A stretch of 22,365 nucleotides of DNA, taken from Thomasclavelia spiroformis. GTDB lineage: Bacteria > Bacillota_I > Bacilli_A > Erysipelotrichales > Coprobacillaceae. Position numbers and translations under genes: made by a program. The notes below the pieces were generated by a model. That model ran no database searches and was not told the DNA's origin. It saw only the letters and a program-made list of their open reading frames with translations. The DNA lies in assembly GCA_018369555.1 (NCBI GenBank), contig JAGZCC010000036.1, positions 1 to 22,365 on the forward strand, read 5' to 3'. Positions 15,860-22,365 of this stretch are shown here, piece by piece (positions within the stretch are counted from its first letter, which is position 1; the number at the start of each line of letters is the position of its first letter).

Positions 15860-16477
15860 ATGGCTAAAAAATCACTTAAGTTATCAAAAAATGCAATAAT
15901 ATTAATGTACTCAGTCATTTTAATTACTTTAGTTGTTTTAGTTTTTATAATAATGAAGTATGATGATAAAAAAATAGAAAAACCGGAAGTTGATAGTGAG
16001 CAGTTAAGTTCATTAGTAGTTGAAAATCAAGTTTTGAAAGTTGAATTAGTAGATTTGATTTCAGATAAAAATTATCATAAAGGATATCAAGAAATTACAA
16101 TGGATATTCAAAAAGGTGAAGAAATATTAGGTTATAAGATTGATAAAAAACAAAATTTGAAAAAAATTATGCAGTTATTACCACCGGATGATCAATCACC
16201 ATTATTGAATAATAACAGTGAAAAGGCAACTCATGAAGCTTATGTTCTGGTGTTAGTTGGTGATATTGCTTTATATAAAGATAATGAAGGTAATGAAATG
16301 TATCGAATTGTTAATGCAAAAATTGATTATTATAAACAATCGTTATTATTAGAGGAGGAATATAATAGTGTTTATATTGCTTCAATAGATGGAAGAAAGG
16401 AAAAGATGGTTAAATTTAATGAATATAAAAAAGCATTGTCAAGTGTTGATACATATATGACAATGTTACAGTGGTAA
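15860..16477 (+). CDS. Membrane-anchored protein of unknown function
   Basis: I do not recognise this family. 205 aa from ATG 15860, chosen because AGGGAGG (15847-15853) is 6 nt upstream and lies inside the longer in-frame version from ATG 15827. The N-terminus is basic (MAKKSLKLSK), then one hydrophobic helix (about 12-32), then an extracytoplasmic domain of about 170 residues. The domain is acidic/Lys-rich with a predicted mixed fold (VLVLVGDIALYKDNEGNEMYRIVNAKIDYY). There is no lipobox or cysteine near the helix, so it is an anchored protein rather than a lipoprotein. A TATAAT sequence (15833-15838) suggests its own promoter, but I see no good -35 box. It stands alone between the trxA terminator and the MATE promoter. 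Confidence 0.75.
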   Translation: MAKKSLKLSKNAIILMYSVILITLVVLVFIIMKYDDKKIEKPEVDSEQLSSLVVENQVLKVELVDLISDKNYHKGYQEITMDIQKGEEILGYKIDKKQNLKKIMQLLPPDDQSPLLNNNSEKATHEAYVLVLVGDIALYKDNEGNEMYRIVNAKIDYYKQSLLLEEEYNSVYIASIDGRKEKMVKFNEYKKALSSVDTYMTMLQW

Positions 16478-16487
16478 TAAAAAGTGT

Positions 16488-16516
16488 TTGACCTTTTGAT
16501 TAATGAGTAGTAAAAT
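16488..16516 (+). promoter_or_regulatory. Promoter of the MATE gene leader
   Basis: -35 TTGACC (16488-16493), 17-nt spacer, -10 TAAAAT (16511-16516). Predicted transcript start near 16523, exactly at the first stem of the leader. Confidence 0.7.
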
Positions 16517-16521
16517 ATTTG

Positions 16522-16616
16522 CTGGTTAAATAAGGAATAATTTATCGCCGGATAAAGATTTAGACGTTTATTTTTGTATCGTAGGCCTTTGAAGATACAA
16601 AATATAAACGTTTTTT
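16522..16616 (+). promoter_or_regulatory. Structured attenuator leader, candidate guanidine-IV (mepA motif) riboswitch
   Basis: Two hairpins fill the leader. P1 pairs CTGG (16522-16525) with CCGG (16548-16551) and TAAAT (16527-16531) with ATTTA (16540-16544), loop AAGGAATA. The second hairpin is the long terminator (16564-16611), whose 13-nt loop GTAGGCCTTTGAA contains CCTT (16586-16589). CCTT can pair with AAGG (16532-16535) of the first loop: a loop-loop kiss. From memory, the guanidine-IV class in Firmicutes has this plan and precedes MepA-type MATE pumps. Ligand identity is an inference; that the leader is an attenuator is well supported. Confidence 0.62.
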
Positions 16617-16620
16617 ATTT
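16564..16620 (+). terminator. Attenuator terminator in front of the MATE gene
   Basis: 17-bp stem with one bulged base, left arm 16564-16580 and right arm 16594-16611, followed by TTTTTT-ATTTT. It lies entirely between promoter and start codon, so transcription of the MATE gene needs read-through. Confidence 0.85.
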
Positions 16621-16633
16621 TAAGGAGGAGCTA

Positions 16634-17938
16634 ATGGATAAAAGATATTTAAAAAAAGAATTTTTCATGTATACAAGTCTAAATATTTTAGGGATGGTTG
16701 GGTTATCGTGTTATATTCTTGCAGACACATTTTTTGTTTCTAATGGACTAGGAATTAATGGGTTAACTGCATTAAATCTTGTAATTCCAATTTATAGTTT
16801 AATTCGTGGTGTTGGATTGATGTTAGGAATTGGTGGGGCTACTAAGTATACTATTTTTAATAGCCAAGGAAAATTAAAAAGAGCCAATAAAATATTTACA
16901 ACAACAGTTTTAATATCTTTTATATTTTCTTGTTTGTTTATTGTTGCTGCGATATTGTTTGGAGATACAATTACGGCTTTTTTAGGTGCTAATCAAAGTG
17001 TTTTTGCAATGACAAAGAAATATTTAATGACGTTACTATTTTTTTCTCCAGCATTTCTTTTAAATGATATATTTGTTTGTTTTATAAGAAATGATAACTC
17101 ACCTAAATTATCAATGCTATCAATGTTAGTAGGTAGCATGTGTAATATAGTCCTAGATTATATATTTATCTTTCCTTTAAATATGGGAATTTTTGGGGCA
17201 GCTTTAGCAACAGGGTTTGCACCGATTATTGGGTTATTAATTTTAAGTATGCATATTTATAAAAAGAAAAATAACTTTCATTTTATAAAAACAAAATTAT
17301 CAATACAACAAGTTAAGTCAATTGTAGTATTAGGATTTTCATCGTTTGTTACCGAACTTTCTTCAGGAATTGTAATTATTGTTTTTAATATAATTATTCT
17401 TAAGATTTTAGGAAATATTGGTGTTGGGGCATATGGTATCATTGCAAATTTATCATTAGTGGTGATAGCTATTTTTACAGGAATTGCTCAGGGAATTCAA
17501 CCTTTATTAAGTAGCTTTTATGGACAAGGTAATGGAATTAATGTTAAAAAGATTTTACACTATGCAATATCTTTAATGTCTATATTATCAATTATTTTAT
17601 ATGTGATTATATTTGTTTATAATAAACAAATTGTATCGTTGTTTAATAGTGAATATAATAATCAATTACAAGTAGTTGCTGAAGTTGGTTTACGTTTATA
17701 TTTTCTTGCTTTACATTTTGCAGGTTATAATATTATTATGTCGATTTATTTTACATCTATTGAAAATCCTTTGCCATCACAGCTTATTTCATTATTAAGA
17801 GGTTTATTTTTAATTGTTCCAGTTGCAATTTGTTTAGCTGATATTTTAGAAATAAATGGGGTATGGCTTTCATATCCGTTAACTGAGATGCTAGTTACAC
17901 TGTTAACGATTATAATATATTTTAAAATTTCAAAGTAA
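16634..17938 (+). CDS. MATE family efflux transporter, MepA-like
   Basis: Multidrug/toxin extrusion transporter driven by a cation gradient, cytoplasmic membrane, 434 aa, about twelve hydrophobic helices. Start ATG 16634 follows SD GGAGG (16624-16628). The in-frame TTG at 16574 lies inside the attenuator hairpin and is rejected. The protein opens with FFMYTSLNILGMVGLSCYILADTFFVSNGLG, the typical MepA/NorM-type first helix with the ADTFFV segment. Family-like repeats follow in each half: LGANQSV.., NDNSPKLSMLSMLVGSMCNIVLDYIFIFPL, and GVGAYGIIANLSLVVIAIFTGIAQGIQPL. The leader upstream suggests expression switched by a small ligand, perhaps guanidine. It is a single-gene unit ending at the hairpin at 17961-17993. 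Confidence 0.92.
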   Translation: MDKRYLKKEFFMYTSLNILGMVGLSCYILADTFFVSNGLGINGLTALNLVIPIYSLIRGVGLMLGIGGATKYTIFNSQGKLKRANKIFTTTVLISFIFSCLFIVAAILFGDTITAFLGANQSVFAMTKKYLMTLLFFSPAFLLNDIFVCFIRNDNSPKLSMLSMLVGSMCNIVLDYIFIFPLNMGIFGAALATGFAPIIGLLILSMHIYKKKNNFHFIKTKLSIQQVKSIVVLGFSSFVTELSSGIVIIVFNIIILKILGNIGVGAYGIIANLSLVVIAIFTGIAQGIQPLLSSFYGQGNGINVKKILHYAISLMSILSIILYVIIFVYNKQIVSLFNSEYNNQLQVVAEVGLRLYFLALHFAGYNIIMSIYFTSIENPLPSQLISLLRGLFLIVPVAICLADILEINGVWLSYPLTEMLVTLLTIIIYFKISK

Positions 17939-17960
17939 AAAAAACTATAGTAATAAAATA

Positions 17961-18000
17961 CCCCTTATTATTTGAATAGTTAAATAATAGGGGATGTTTA
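17961..18000. terminator. Terminator between the convergent MATE and PII-like genes
   Basis: Stem CCCCTTATTATTT (17961-17973) / AAATAATAGGGG (17982-17993) with one bulged base and an 8-nt loop. The flanks are moderately T-rich on both strands, so it probably serves both convergent genes. Confidence 0.65.
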
Positions 18001-18333
18001 TTAATTATTTAAACCGTCTACAAAAGCTAAATCAAAACCAAACATAATTCCAGTGTTAGGATTATTGATGCCACCGAGTGTTTCACTAATTACTTTTCGT
18101 GCAATTTCTACCTTTTCTTTTTCTAAGATAAAAAATAAAGTTTTGCTAGCTTCACGGGGATCCTCTAAAAAGATTTTTAGAGATTCAATGATAAAATTAT
18201 TATTACTTTTCAATGTATTAATCATTCCTTTGCTTTCAATAATTGTACCACCGGTAATACCATTATTCTGTAGAACAACTAATAAATCATCTAGTTTTTC
18301 TACTTTATGTAAAACTAAAAATAAAACTTGCAT
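18001..18333 (-). CDS. PII-like (nitrogen regulatory protein P-II fold) small protein
   Basis: 110 aa, the size of a P-II subunit, and the pattern fits a ferredoxin-like PII fold: MQVLFLVLHKVEKLDDLLVVLQ (beta-alpha), GITGGTIIESKGM (beta after the first helix, like the GxTGxTV..v.G block), a loop region (about 38-62), FFILEKEKVEIARKVISETL, and an end GIMFGFDLAFVDGL like the GkIFvxPV strand. The loop lacks the tyrosine that GlnB/GlnK proteins carry for uridylylation, so it is a PII-like sensor rather than canonical GlnB. Partner and ligand unknown. ATG 18333 has no SD at the usual distance; the purine-rich AAAGGAAAAG on the minus strand is about 27-36 nt away. It is transcribed away from the aminotransferase gene. 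Confidence 0.72.
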   Translation of the reverse strand: MQVLFLVLHKVEKLDDLLVVLQNNGITGGTIIESKGMINTLKSNNNFIIESLKIFLEDPREASKTLFFILEKEKVEIARKVISETLGGINNPNTGIMFGFDLAFVDGLNN

Positions 18334-18403
18334 AAAATATTTTGATATATCATAATTGATATACTTTTCCTTTCTTTTAATCTATTTAGAAACTAACTTT
18401 TTA

Positions 18404-18458
18404 TTATTATAAACTAAATTATAGTGCTTTGCATTAATAAATGTTTAGTTTATAATAA
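18404..18458. repeat. Perfect 15-bp inverted repeat in the divergent promoter region
   Basis: Left arm TTATTATAAACTAAA (18404-18418), right arm TTTAGTTTATAATAA (18444-18458), 25-nt spacer. Each arm contains TATAAT reading outward: on the plus strand (18451-18456) towards the aminotransferase, on the minus strand towards the PII-like gene. It may be an operator pair or simply mirrored -10 regions. Confidence 0.7.
18429..18456 (+). promoter_or_regulatory. Promoter of the aminotransferase gene
   Basis: -35 TTGCAT (18429-18434), 16-nt spacer, -10 TATAAT (18451-18456) inside the right arm of the inverted repeat; SD AAGGGGGG before ATG 18481. Confidence 0.55.
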
Positions 18459-18480
18459 AACGTATAAAGGGGGGTAAAAA

Positions 18481-19662
18481 ATGGAATTTGAATTTTCAAA
18501 ACGAATTAGTGGAGTAAAAGCATCAACAATTAGAGAAATTTTAAAAATGATGAATGATCCACAAATTATTAGCTTTGGAGGAGGTAATCCGGCTAGTGAA
18601 ACGTTTCCAATCAAAAAATTAAAAGAAATTAGTGATGATATTTTTAATAATGATCCAAATTCAATTTTAGAATATGGTATTAGTGAAGGAGATATTGATT
18701 TTAAGCAAGAAGCGATTAAATTTTTATCACGAAATGAAAAAATTGTAAAAGAGTATGATCAAATAATGGTTACTTCTGGATCGCAACAGATTATGGATTT
18801 TATGGCAAAATGTTTATGTGATGAAGGTGATTTAGTAGTTTGTGAAAATCCTAGTTTTTTAGGTGCGTTAAATGCTTTTAAAAGTAATGGTGCAAAATTA
18901 ATTGGAATTGAAATGGAAGATGATGGGATTGATTTAGTTAAATTAGAGGAAGTTTTAAATCAACCAAAAAAACCTAAATTTATTTATTTAATTCCAAACT
19001 TTCAAAATCCAACTGGAATTACAACATCGTATGCAAAACGTAAAGCAATATATGCACTGGCAAAAAAATATCAGGTATTAATTTTAGAAGATAACCCATA
19101 TGGTGATTTAAGATTTAAAAATGAAGCTATACCTTCTATTAAGTCATTAGATGATGAAGGGTTAGTAGTATATGCAGCTAGTTTTTCTAAAATAATTGCA
19201 CCAGGGATGCGGGTTGCAGTTATGATTGGTCATCGTGATTTTATGGCAAAATGTACGGTTGCCAAACAAACAAGTGATGTTCATACAAACGCTTGGGCAC
19301 AAAAAGTTATGGCACATTTTTTACATGAAACAGATATGAACGAACATTTAAAGAAGTTACAGATGGTATATAAAAATAAATGTGAATTAATGTTACGGGA
19401 AATGAAAAAAAATTTTAGTAAAGATTGTACTTGGACAATACCTGATGGTGGGATGTTTATTTGGATTACTTTACCTAAACGAATTGATATGCCAAGTTTT
19501 GTTAAAAAGGCGATTGAACATAAAGTTGCAATTGTCCCAGGAAATGCATTTTTGGATGATGATAGTAAGGCATGTCAATCATTTAGAATGAATTTTTCTA
19601 TGCCAAGTGATCAACAGATTATTAAAGGGGTAGCTATTTTAGGACAATTAATGGCGGAATGA
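18481..19662 (+). CDS. PLP-dependent aminotransferase, class I/II (2-aminoadipate/LysN-like subgroup)
   Basis: Fold-type I aminotransferase, cytoplasmic, 393 aa. Motifs: ISFGGGNPASETFP near the N-terminus, MVTSGSQQIMDFMAKCL (PLP phosphate loop), IPNFQNPTGITTS with N176, DNPYGDLRF, and SFSKIIAPGMRV with the Schiff-base Lys237. The substrate-binding Arg is in FRMNFSMP near the C-terminus. This combination (GGGNP, SKIIAPGMRVG-like) is that of the LysN / 2-aminoadipate transaminase group and of MocR C-terminal domains, but there is no N-terminal GntR helix-turn-helix, so it is a plain enzyme. Substrate cannot be fixed; aromatic, branched-chain and aminoadipate donors are all known in the group. 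It is not argD, which the arg operon lacks. Divergent from the PII-like gene. Confidence 0.9.
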   Translation: MEFEFSKRISGVKASTIREILKMMNDPQIISFGGGNPASETFPIKKLKEISDDIFNNDPNSILEYGISEGDIDFKQEAIKFLSRNEKIVKEYDQIMVTSGSQQIMDFMAKCLCDEGDLVVCENPSFLGALNAFKSNGAKLIGIEMEDDGIDLVKLEEVLNQPKKPKFIYLIPNFQNPTGITTSYAKRKAIYALAKKYQVLILEDNPYGDLRFKNEAIPSIKSLDDEGLVVYAASFSKIIAPGMRVAVMIGHRDFMAKCTVAKQTSDVHTNAWAQKVMAHFLHETDMNEHLKKLQMVYKNKCELMLREMKKNFSKDCTWTIPDGGMFIWITLPKRIDMPSFVKKAIEHKVAIVPGNAFLDDDSKACQSFRMNFSMPSDQQIIKGVAILGQLMAE

Positions 19663-19742
19663 TAAATTACTAGATAAATTGGAAGTAAGATGATAGAATA
19701 TTAGGGAATTAAAGAGAATTTTAAAGAAGTAAGAGGGTATTT

Positions 19743-21191
19743 ATGAGTAAAGGTGATGTAATTGCGGGTAAGAAAAAGAGAAGAAAAGTAAGAAAAGAGT
19801 TTATTATTATTTTATCGTTAATAATAGCAATTGTTTTTATTTATTTTATTGGAAGTTTCTATTTTAATGATAAGTTTTTAAGAGGAACATATATTAATGG
19901 ACTTGATGTAAGTGGATTAACAGTAGATATGGCTGATAAAAAACTTGCTAAAACGATTGATGATTATACATTAGAATTACGATTTAGAGATGGAAATGTT
20001 GAACAGCTATCCGGAGAGGATCTACAGGTTAAGTATAATGAAAATAATAATGTTAAAAGTGTATTAGAAGGACAAAATTCTTTTAAATGGATTCAAGCTT
20101 TCTTTTCGAAACAAAGTCATACGGTTAATAATTTAGCATTAGTTGATGAAAATGTTTTAAAGGAAAAATTGGTTTCTTTACAGCATTTACAAACAGCAGC
20201 ACAAATACCACCTGAAAATGCTAAGATAGAGTATATAGATAATAAATTTGTAATTAAAAATGAAGTAGTGGGATCAACGGTTGATTTAGAAAAAGCAAGT
20301 AAAGCAGTTATTTTAGCGTTTAGTGAAGGAAATAAAGTCCTTGATTTGGATAAAAGTAATTGTTATGTTGATCCAAATGTCAAAGCTAGTGATGAATTGA
20401 TTCAACAGCAATGTCAAGCTGCCAATCAATATGCTTCAGCAGTTATTACCTATAAAACAAGATCAGGTGATATTGTTTTAGATGGAAATGAATTAATCAC
20501 ATGGCTATCAGTTGATGAAACTGGAAAATATTATCGTGATGATAGTATTTTTAAGAAAAAAGCTACAGAATTTGTAAACTCTTTAGCTAAAAAAATAAAT
20601 AGTGTAGGTGAAACAAGAACTTTTGTAGGGGCCAATAATCGAACTATCACCGTTAGTGGGGGTAATTATGGTTTGAGGTTACAAAATAGTAAAGAAATTT
20701 CAGAATTATTGAAAGATATTTATGCAAATAAAATAGGGGTTCGAACTCCTGTTACAGTAGGTAAAGAAGCATCAGTTGATAATGGAGGTTTGGGTAATAC
20801 TTTTGTTGAAATTGATTTAAAAGGCCAACATATGTGGTATCATAAAAATGGTCAAATTCTTTTAGAATCGGATATTGTTTCAGGAACTTATAATAATCCT
20901 GATAGAAGGACTCCAGCTGGTACTTATTATCTTTATAATAAGGAACGTAATCGGGTTTTAAGAGGGACAAAATTGCCAGATGGTACATGGCCATATGAAA
21001 CACCTGTTTCATATTGGATGCCATTTAATAAAGGAATTGGTTTACATGATTCTTCTTCGTGGCGAAGTAAATGGGGTGGAACGATTTATATGAATAATGG
21101 TTCCCATGGTTGTATTAACTTACCTACTAATGTAGCAGCTCAGTTATACAATAATATTGAAATAAATTGTCCGGTGGTTTGTTATTATTAA
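19743..21191 (+). CDS. L,D-transpeptidase (YkuD domain) with putative peptidoglycan-binding domains
   Basis: Cell-wall enzyme that forms 3-3 cross-links or attaches proteins to peptidoglycan; anchored in the membrane and acting outside. 482 aa. Basic cytoplasmic tail (1-19), one membrane helix (about 20-40), then two PG_binding_4-like regions (about 48-125 starting GTYINGLDVSGLTVDMA, and about 215-345). The C-terminal YkuD catalytic domain (about 355-482) has VEIDLKGQHMWYHKNGQ, DIVSGTYNNPDRRTPAGTYYLYNKE, a His in GIGLHDS, and the catalytic motif SHGCINLP (H455, C457). All catalytic residues are present. ATG 19743 has a modest SD (AAGAGGG, about 6 nt away). No clear terminator separates it from the aminotransferase, 80 nt upstream. 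Confidence 0.94.
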   Translation: MSKGDVIAGKKKRRKVRKEFIIILSLIIAIVFIYFIGSFYFNDKFLRGTYINGLDVSGLTVDMADKKLAKTIDDYTLELRFRDGNVEQLSGEDLQVKYNENNNVKSVLEGQNSFKWIQAFFSKQSHTVNNLALVDENVLKEKLVSLQHLQTAAQIPPENAKIEYIDNKFVIKNEVVGSTVDLEKASKAVILAFSEGNKVLDLDKSNCYVDPNVKASDELIQQQCQAANQYASAVITYKTRSGDIVLDGNELITWLSVDETGKYYRDDSIFKKKATEFVNSLAKKINSVGETRTFVGANNRTITVSGGNYGLRLQNSKEISELLKDIYANKIGVRTPVTVGKEASVDNGGLGNTFVEIDLKGQHMWYHKNGQILLESDIVSGTYNNPDRRTPAGTYYLYNKERNRVLRGTKLPDGTWPYETPVSYWMPFNKGIGLHDSSSWRSKWGGTIYMNNGSHGCINLPTNVAAQLYNNIEINCPVVCYY

Positions 21192-21268
21192 TTTGATGAA
21201 ATTAATAATTAAAATATATTTAAATTTTCTTTTATTGAAAATATATGTTAAAAATAAATATTATGGTG

Positions 21269-21286
21269 AATAGTGTCTAATAGTGT
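21269..21286 (+). repeat. Tandem AATAGTGT boxes upstream of bactofilin
   Basis: AATAGTGT at 21269-21276 and again at 21279-21286, 10 bp apart (one helical turn), followed by an extended -10 look-alike TGT-TATAAT (TATAAT at 21289-21294). Possibly a binding site for a tandem regulator; could also be chance in AT-rich DNA. Confidence 0.4.
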
Positions 21287-21306
21287 GTTATAATTGAATA
21301 GCGACA

Positions 21307-21335
21307 TTGACATTATAAATGTATTTTGTTAGTAT
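21307..21335 (+). promoter_or_regulatory. Promoter of the bactofilin gene
   Basis: -35 TTGACA (21307-21312), 17-nt spacer, extended -10 TGT-TAGTAT (TAGTAT at 21330-21335). The leader would be about 57 nt and ends with SD AAAGGAGG before ATG 21399. Confidence 0.7.
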
Positions 21336-21398
21336 TCATATAGATGTTGTTATCTGTAAAATTTTGTTTTAAATGATGATAAAAGGAGGACTTATATA

Positions 21399-22082
21399 AT
21401 GAATAAAAAAAGTAGAATTAAAGATATAATTAATAAAACTATTTTTGTTGAAGAAGATGAAGATGAAGAAGATGAAGCTTCAGTTGATGTTAAAGTTAAA
21501 CCAGCAACACCAACAGCTTCAGTAAATCCTACAAAAGTAGTAAAACCAACTGAAGTAAAAGTTGAAAAAAAAGTGCAAGTCAAAACTTTTAAAGAAGAAA
21601 CATCAAAACCAGCTACATCTGTTAATCAACCAAATGTTGAACCTGAATATGCACCAACAGTTATTTCTAATGGAACAAAAATTAATGGAGATATTACTTG
21701 TAAAGCTGATTTACAAATTGAAGGAAGTGTAGAAGGTAATATTAAGTGTAATAAGAGTGTAACAATTAAAGGAAATGTTAAAGGAAATATTAATGCTAAT
21801 TCATTGACTACGATTGATGCAACAATTATTGGAAATGTTGCTTGTAAGGGAATGGTTAATATTTTAGGAGTAACTAATTTACAAGGTGATGTAAATAGTA
21901 GTGATGTTGTATTAGAAGGTGAAATTAAAGGTAACATTGTTGCTGAAAACAAAGTTTCTTTAAAAGGAACATCTATTTTAGATGGTAATACAACTTCTGC
22001 TAAAATTATGGTTGAAGAAGGATCAACTATTATAGGAAGTATTCAAACTGTTGCAAATAAAAATTTAAAAGATAGAAAATAA
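21399..22082 (+). CDS. Bactofilin (polymer-forming cytoskeletal protein)
   Basis: Self-polymerising beta-helix protein that scaffolds cell-shape or envelope functions at the inner membrane. 227 aa. Residues 1-85 are a disordered tail: basic MNKKSRIKDIINK, an acidic run (about 18-26), then a Pro/Thr/Val/Lys-rich linker. Residues about 86-217 are the bactofilin beta-helix (PF04519/DUF583 type): repeated short hydrophobic-Gly units such as TKINGDI, QIEGSVEGNI, TIKGNVKGNI, IIGNVAC, LQGDV, VLEGEIKGNI and SIIGSIQ. The disordered tail is longer than in minimal bactofilins. The upstream neighbour is an L,D-transpeptidase, so a link to peptidoglycan patterning is plausible, but the two genes have separate promoters. 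SD and start are clear. Confidence 0.93.
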   Translation: MNKKSRIKDIINKTIFVEEDEDEEDEASVDVKVKPATPTASVNPTKVVKPTEVKVEKKVQVKTFKEETSKPATSVNQPNVEPEYAPTVISNGTKINGDITCKADLQIEGSVEGNIKCNKSVTIKGNVKGNINANSLTTIDATIIGNVACKGMVNILGVTNLQGDVNSSDVVLEGEIKGNIVAENKVSLKGTSILDGNTTSAKIMVEEGSTIIGSIQTVANKNLKDRK

Positions 22083-22093
22083 ATGAACTTAAA

Positions 22094-22123
22094 ATATCTC
22101 AGGAAAGCCTGAGGTATTTTTTT
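22094..22123 (+). terminator. Intrinsic terminator of the bactofilin gene
   Basis: 10-bp stem ATATCTCAGG (22094-22103) / CCTGAGGTAT (22108-22117) with one G-T pair, loop AAAG, then seven T. Confidence 0.9.
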
Positions 22124-22215
22124 ATACATTAATGTATGCCCTTACAAAAATTGTTGCAATAATTTAGGTTTATGTCACAATATAATTATAGAAGGGAAAG
22201 AAGGAGGAAAGAAGT

Positions 22216-22365
22216 GTGAAACAAAAAAGAATCAAAAACGCAAAAAAAGACAAACTTAAAAACAATTTTAAATTATTTAGAAAAAATAGAATAAATGAAT
22301 ATTATAGTTTAGTTAATTTAGAAACGTCAAATCCTGATTTTTTAAGAAATTCTATAGCTGATTTT
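22216..22365 (+). CDS. 5' end of an unidentified gene, cut by the window edge
   Basis: Fifty codons from GTG 22216 to the window end without a stop. The SD GGAGG (22203-22207) is 8 nt before the GTG. The GTG two bases earlier (22214) runs straight into TGA and is not the start. The N-terminus is extremely basic (MKQKRIKNAKKDKLKNNFKLFRKNR, more than 20 residues rich in Lys/Arg; only the pattern matters), then a more ordinary stretch NEYYSLVNLETSNPDFL. No membrane helix appears in the visible part. I cannot assign a family. A TATAAT (22181-22186) lies upstream without a well-spaced -35 box. Confidence 0.7.
   Translation, partial: MKQKRIKNAKKDKLKNNFKLFRKNRINEYYSLVNLETSNPDFLRNSIADF

Noticed and set aside
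15730..15918. Minus-strand frame covering the trxA terminator
   Set aside because: It runs through a terminator hairpin and the start of another gene, with no SD.
16574..16633. N-terminal extension of the MATE gene from TTG 16574
   Set aside because: The stretch is the attenuator hairpin; a consensus SD (GGAGG) supports ATG 16634 and the protein then starts as MepA-like proteins do.
18053..18355. 100-residue plus-strand frame opposite the PII-like gene
   Set aside because: The minus-strand frame has a PII-like fold pattern and family-like length; the plus frame has no SD and no motif.
18481..19662. Aminotransferase as the missing argD or as a MocR regulator
   Set aside because: Motifs fit the LysN-like subgroup rather than acetylornithine aminotransferase, and there is no GntR helix-turn-helix at the N-terminus.
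20752..21024. 90-residue minus-strand open frame inside the L,D-transpeptidase gene
   Set aside because: Lies opposite the conserved YkuD catalytic domain; composition is that of an antisense shadow.
21392..21583. Minus-strand frame with a poly-Ser run
   Set aside because: The Ser run is only the complement of the GAA/GAT-rich acidic tail of bactofilin.

Overview
The window is strongly AT-rich chromosomal DNA from a low-GC Firmicute. SD sites are strong (AGGAGG or GGGGA type). The gene repertoire includes ribonuclease J, a T-box leader, DegV, a YtrA-type GntR regulator with its ABC transporter, and bactofilin. Overall character and codon use suggest the Erysipelotrichia / Coprobacillaceae (Thomasclavelia-like gut bacteria). 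That placement is an inference from style, not from a marker gene. I see no prophage, IS element, CRISPR array, rRNA or tRNA.

Layout. (1) Positions 1-1130: 3' part of an AI-2E/PerM-family membrane protein and its terminator. (2) 1172-3551: ABC exporter (ATPase plus large permease) with its own promoter. (3) 3639-7120: promoter, arginine-type T-box leader and the argC-argJ-argB operon, which makes N-acetylglutamate semialdehyde from glutamate by the acetyl-recycling route. (4) 7119-10702, minus strand: a DegV lipid-binding protein with its own terminator, then ribonuclease J translationally coupled (ATGA) to a membrane-anchored metallophosphoesterase whose active site is partly degenerate. (5) 10747-15402: GntR regulator, ABC ATPase and two paralogous permeases with large extracytoplasmic C-terminal domains, behind a promoter embedded in a long palindrome. 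(6) 15450-16477: thioredoxin and a small membrane-anchored protein of unknown function. (7) 16488-17993: promoter, a structured attenuator leader that looks like a guanidine-IV (mepA) riboswitch, and a MepA-like MATE efflux pump. (8) 18001-19662: a PII-like protein divergent from a PLP aminotransferase, with a perfect 15-bp inverted repeat between them. (9) 19743-22123: L,D-transpeptidase and bactofilin, both envelope or cell-shape functions. (10) From 22216: the start of a gene cut by the window edge.

The most interesting elements are regulatory RNAs and DNA palindromes rather than a new multi-gene defence-type system. They are the arg T-box with a readable CGC specifier, the candidate guanidine riboswitch in front of a MATE pump, the operator-like palindrome over the GntR promoter, and the divergent palindrome at 18404-18458. 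The phosphoesterase with GNHD changed to GEKD and GHTH changed to GHTM, locked to RNase J, is the oddest protein. Several genes have better starts than their longest open frame, because an SD sequence lies inside the longer frame; these were moved (1950, 11192, 12069, 13918, 15450, 15860, 16634).
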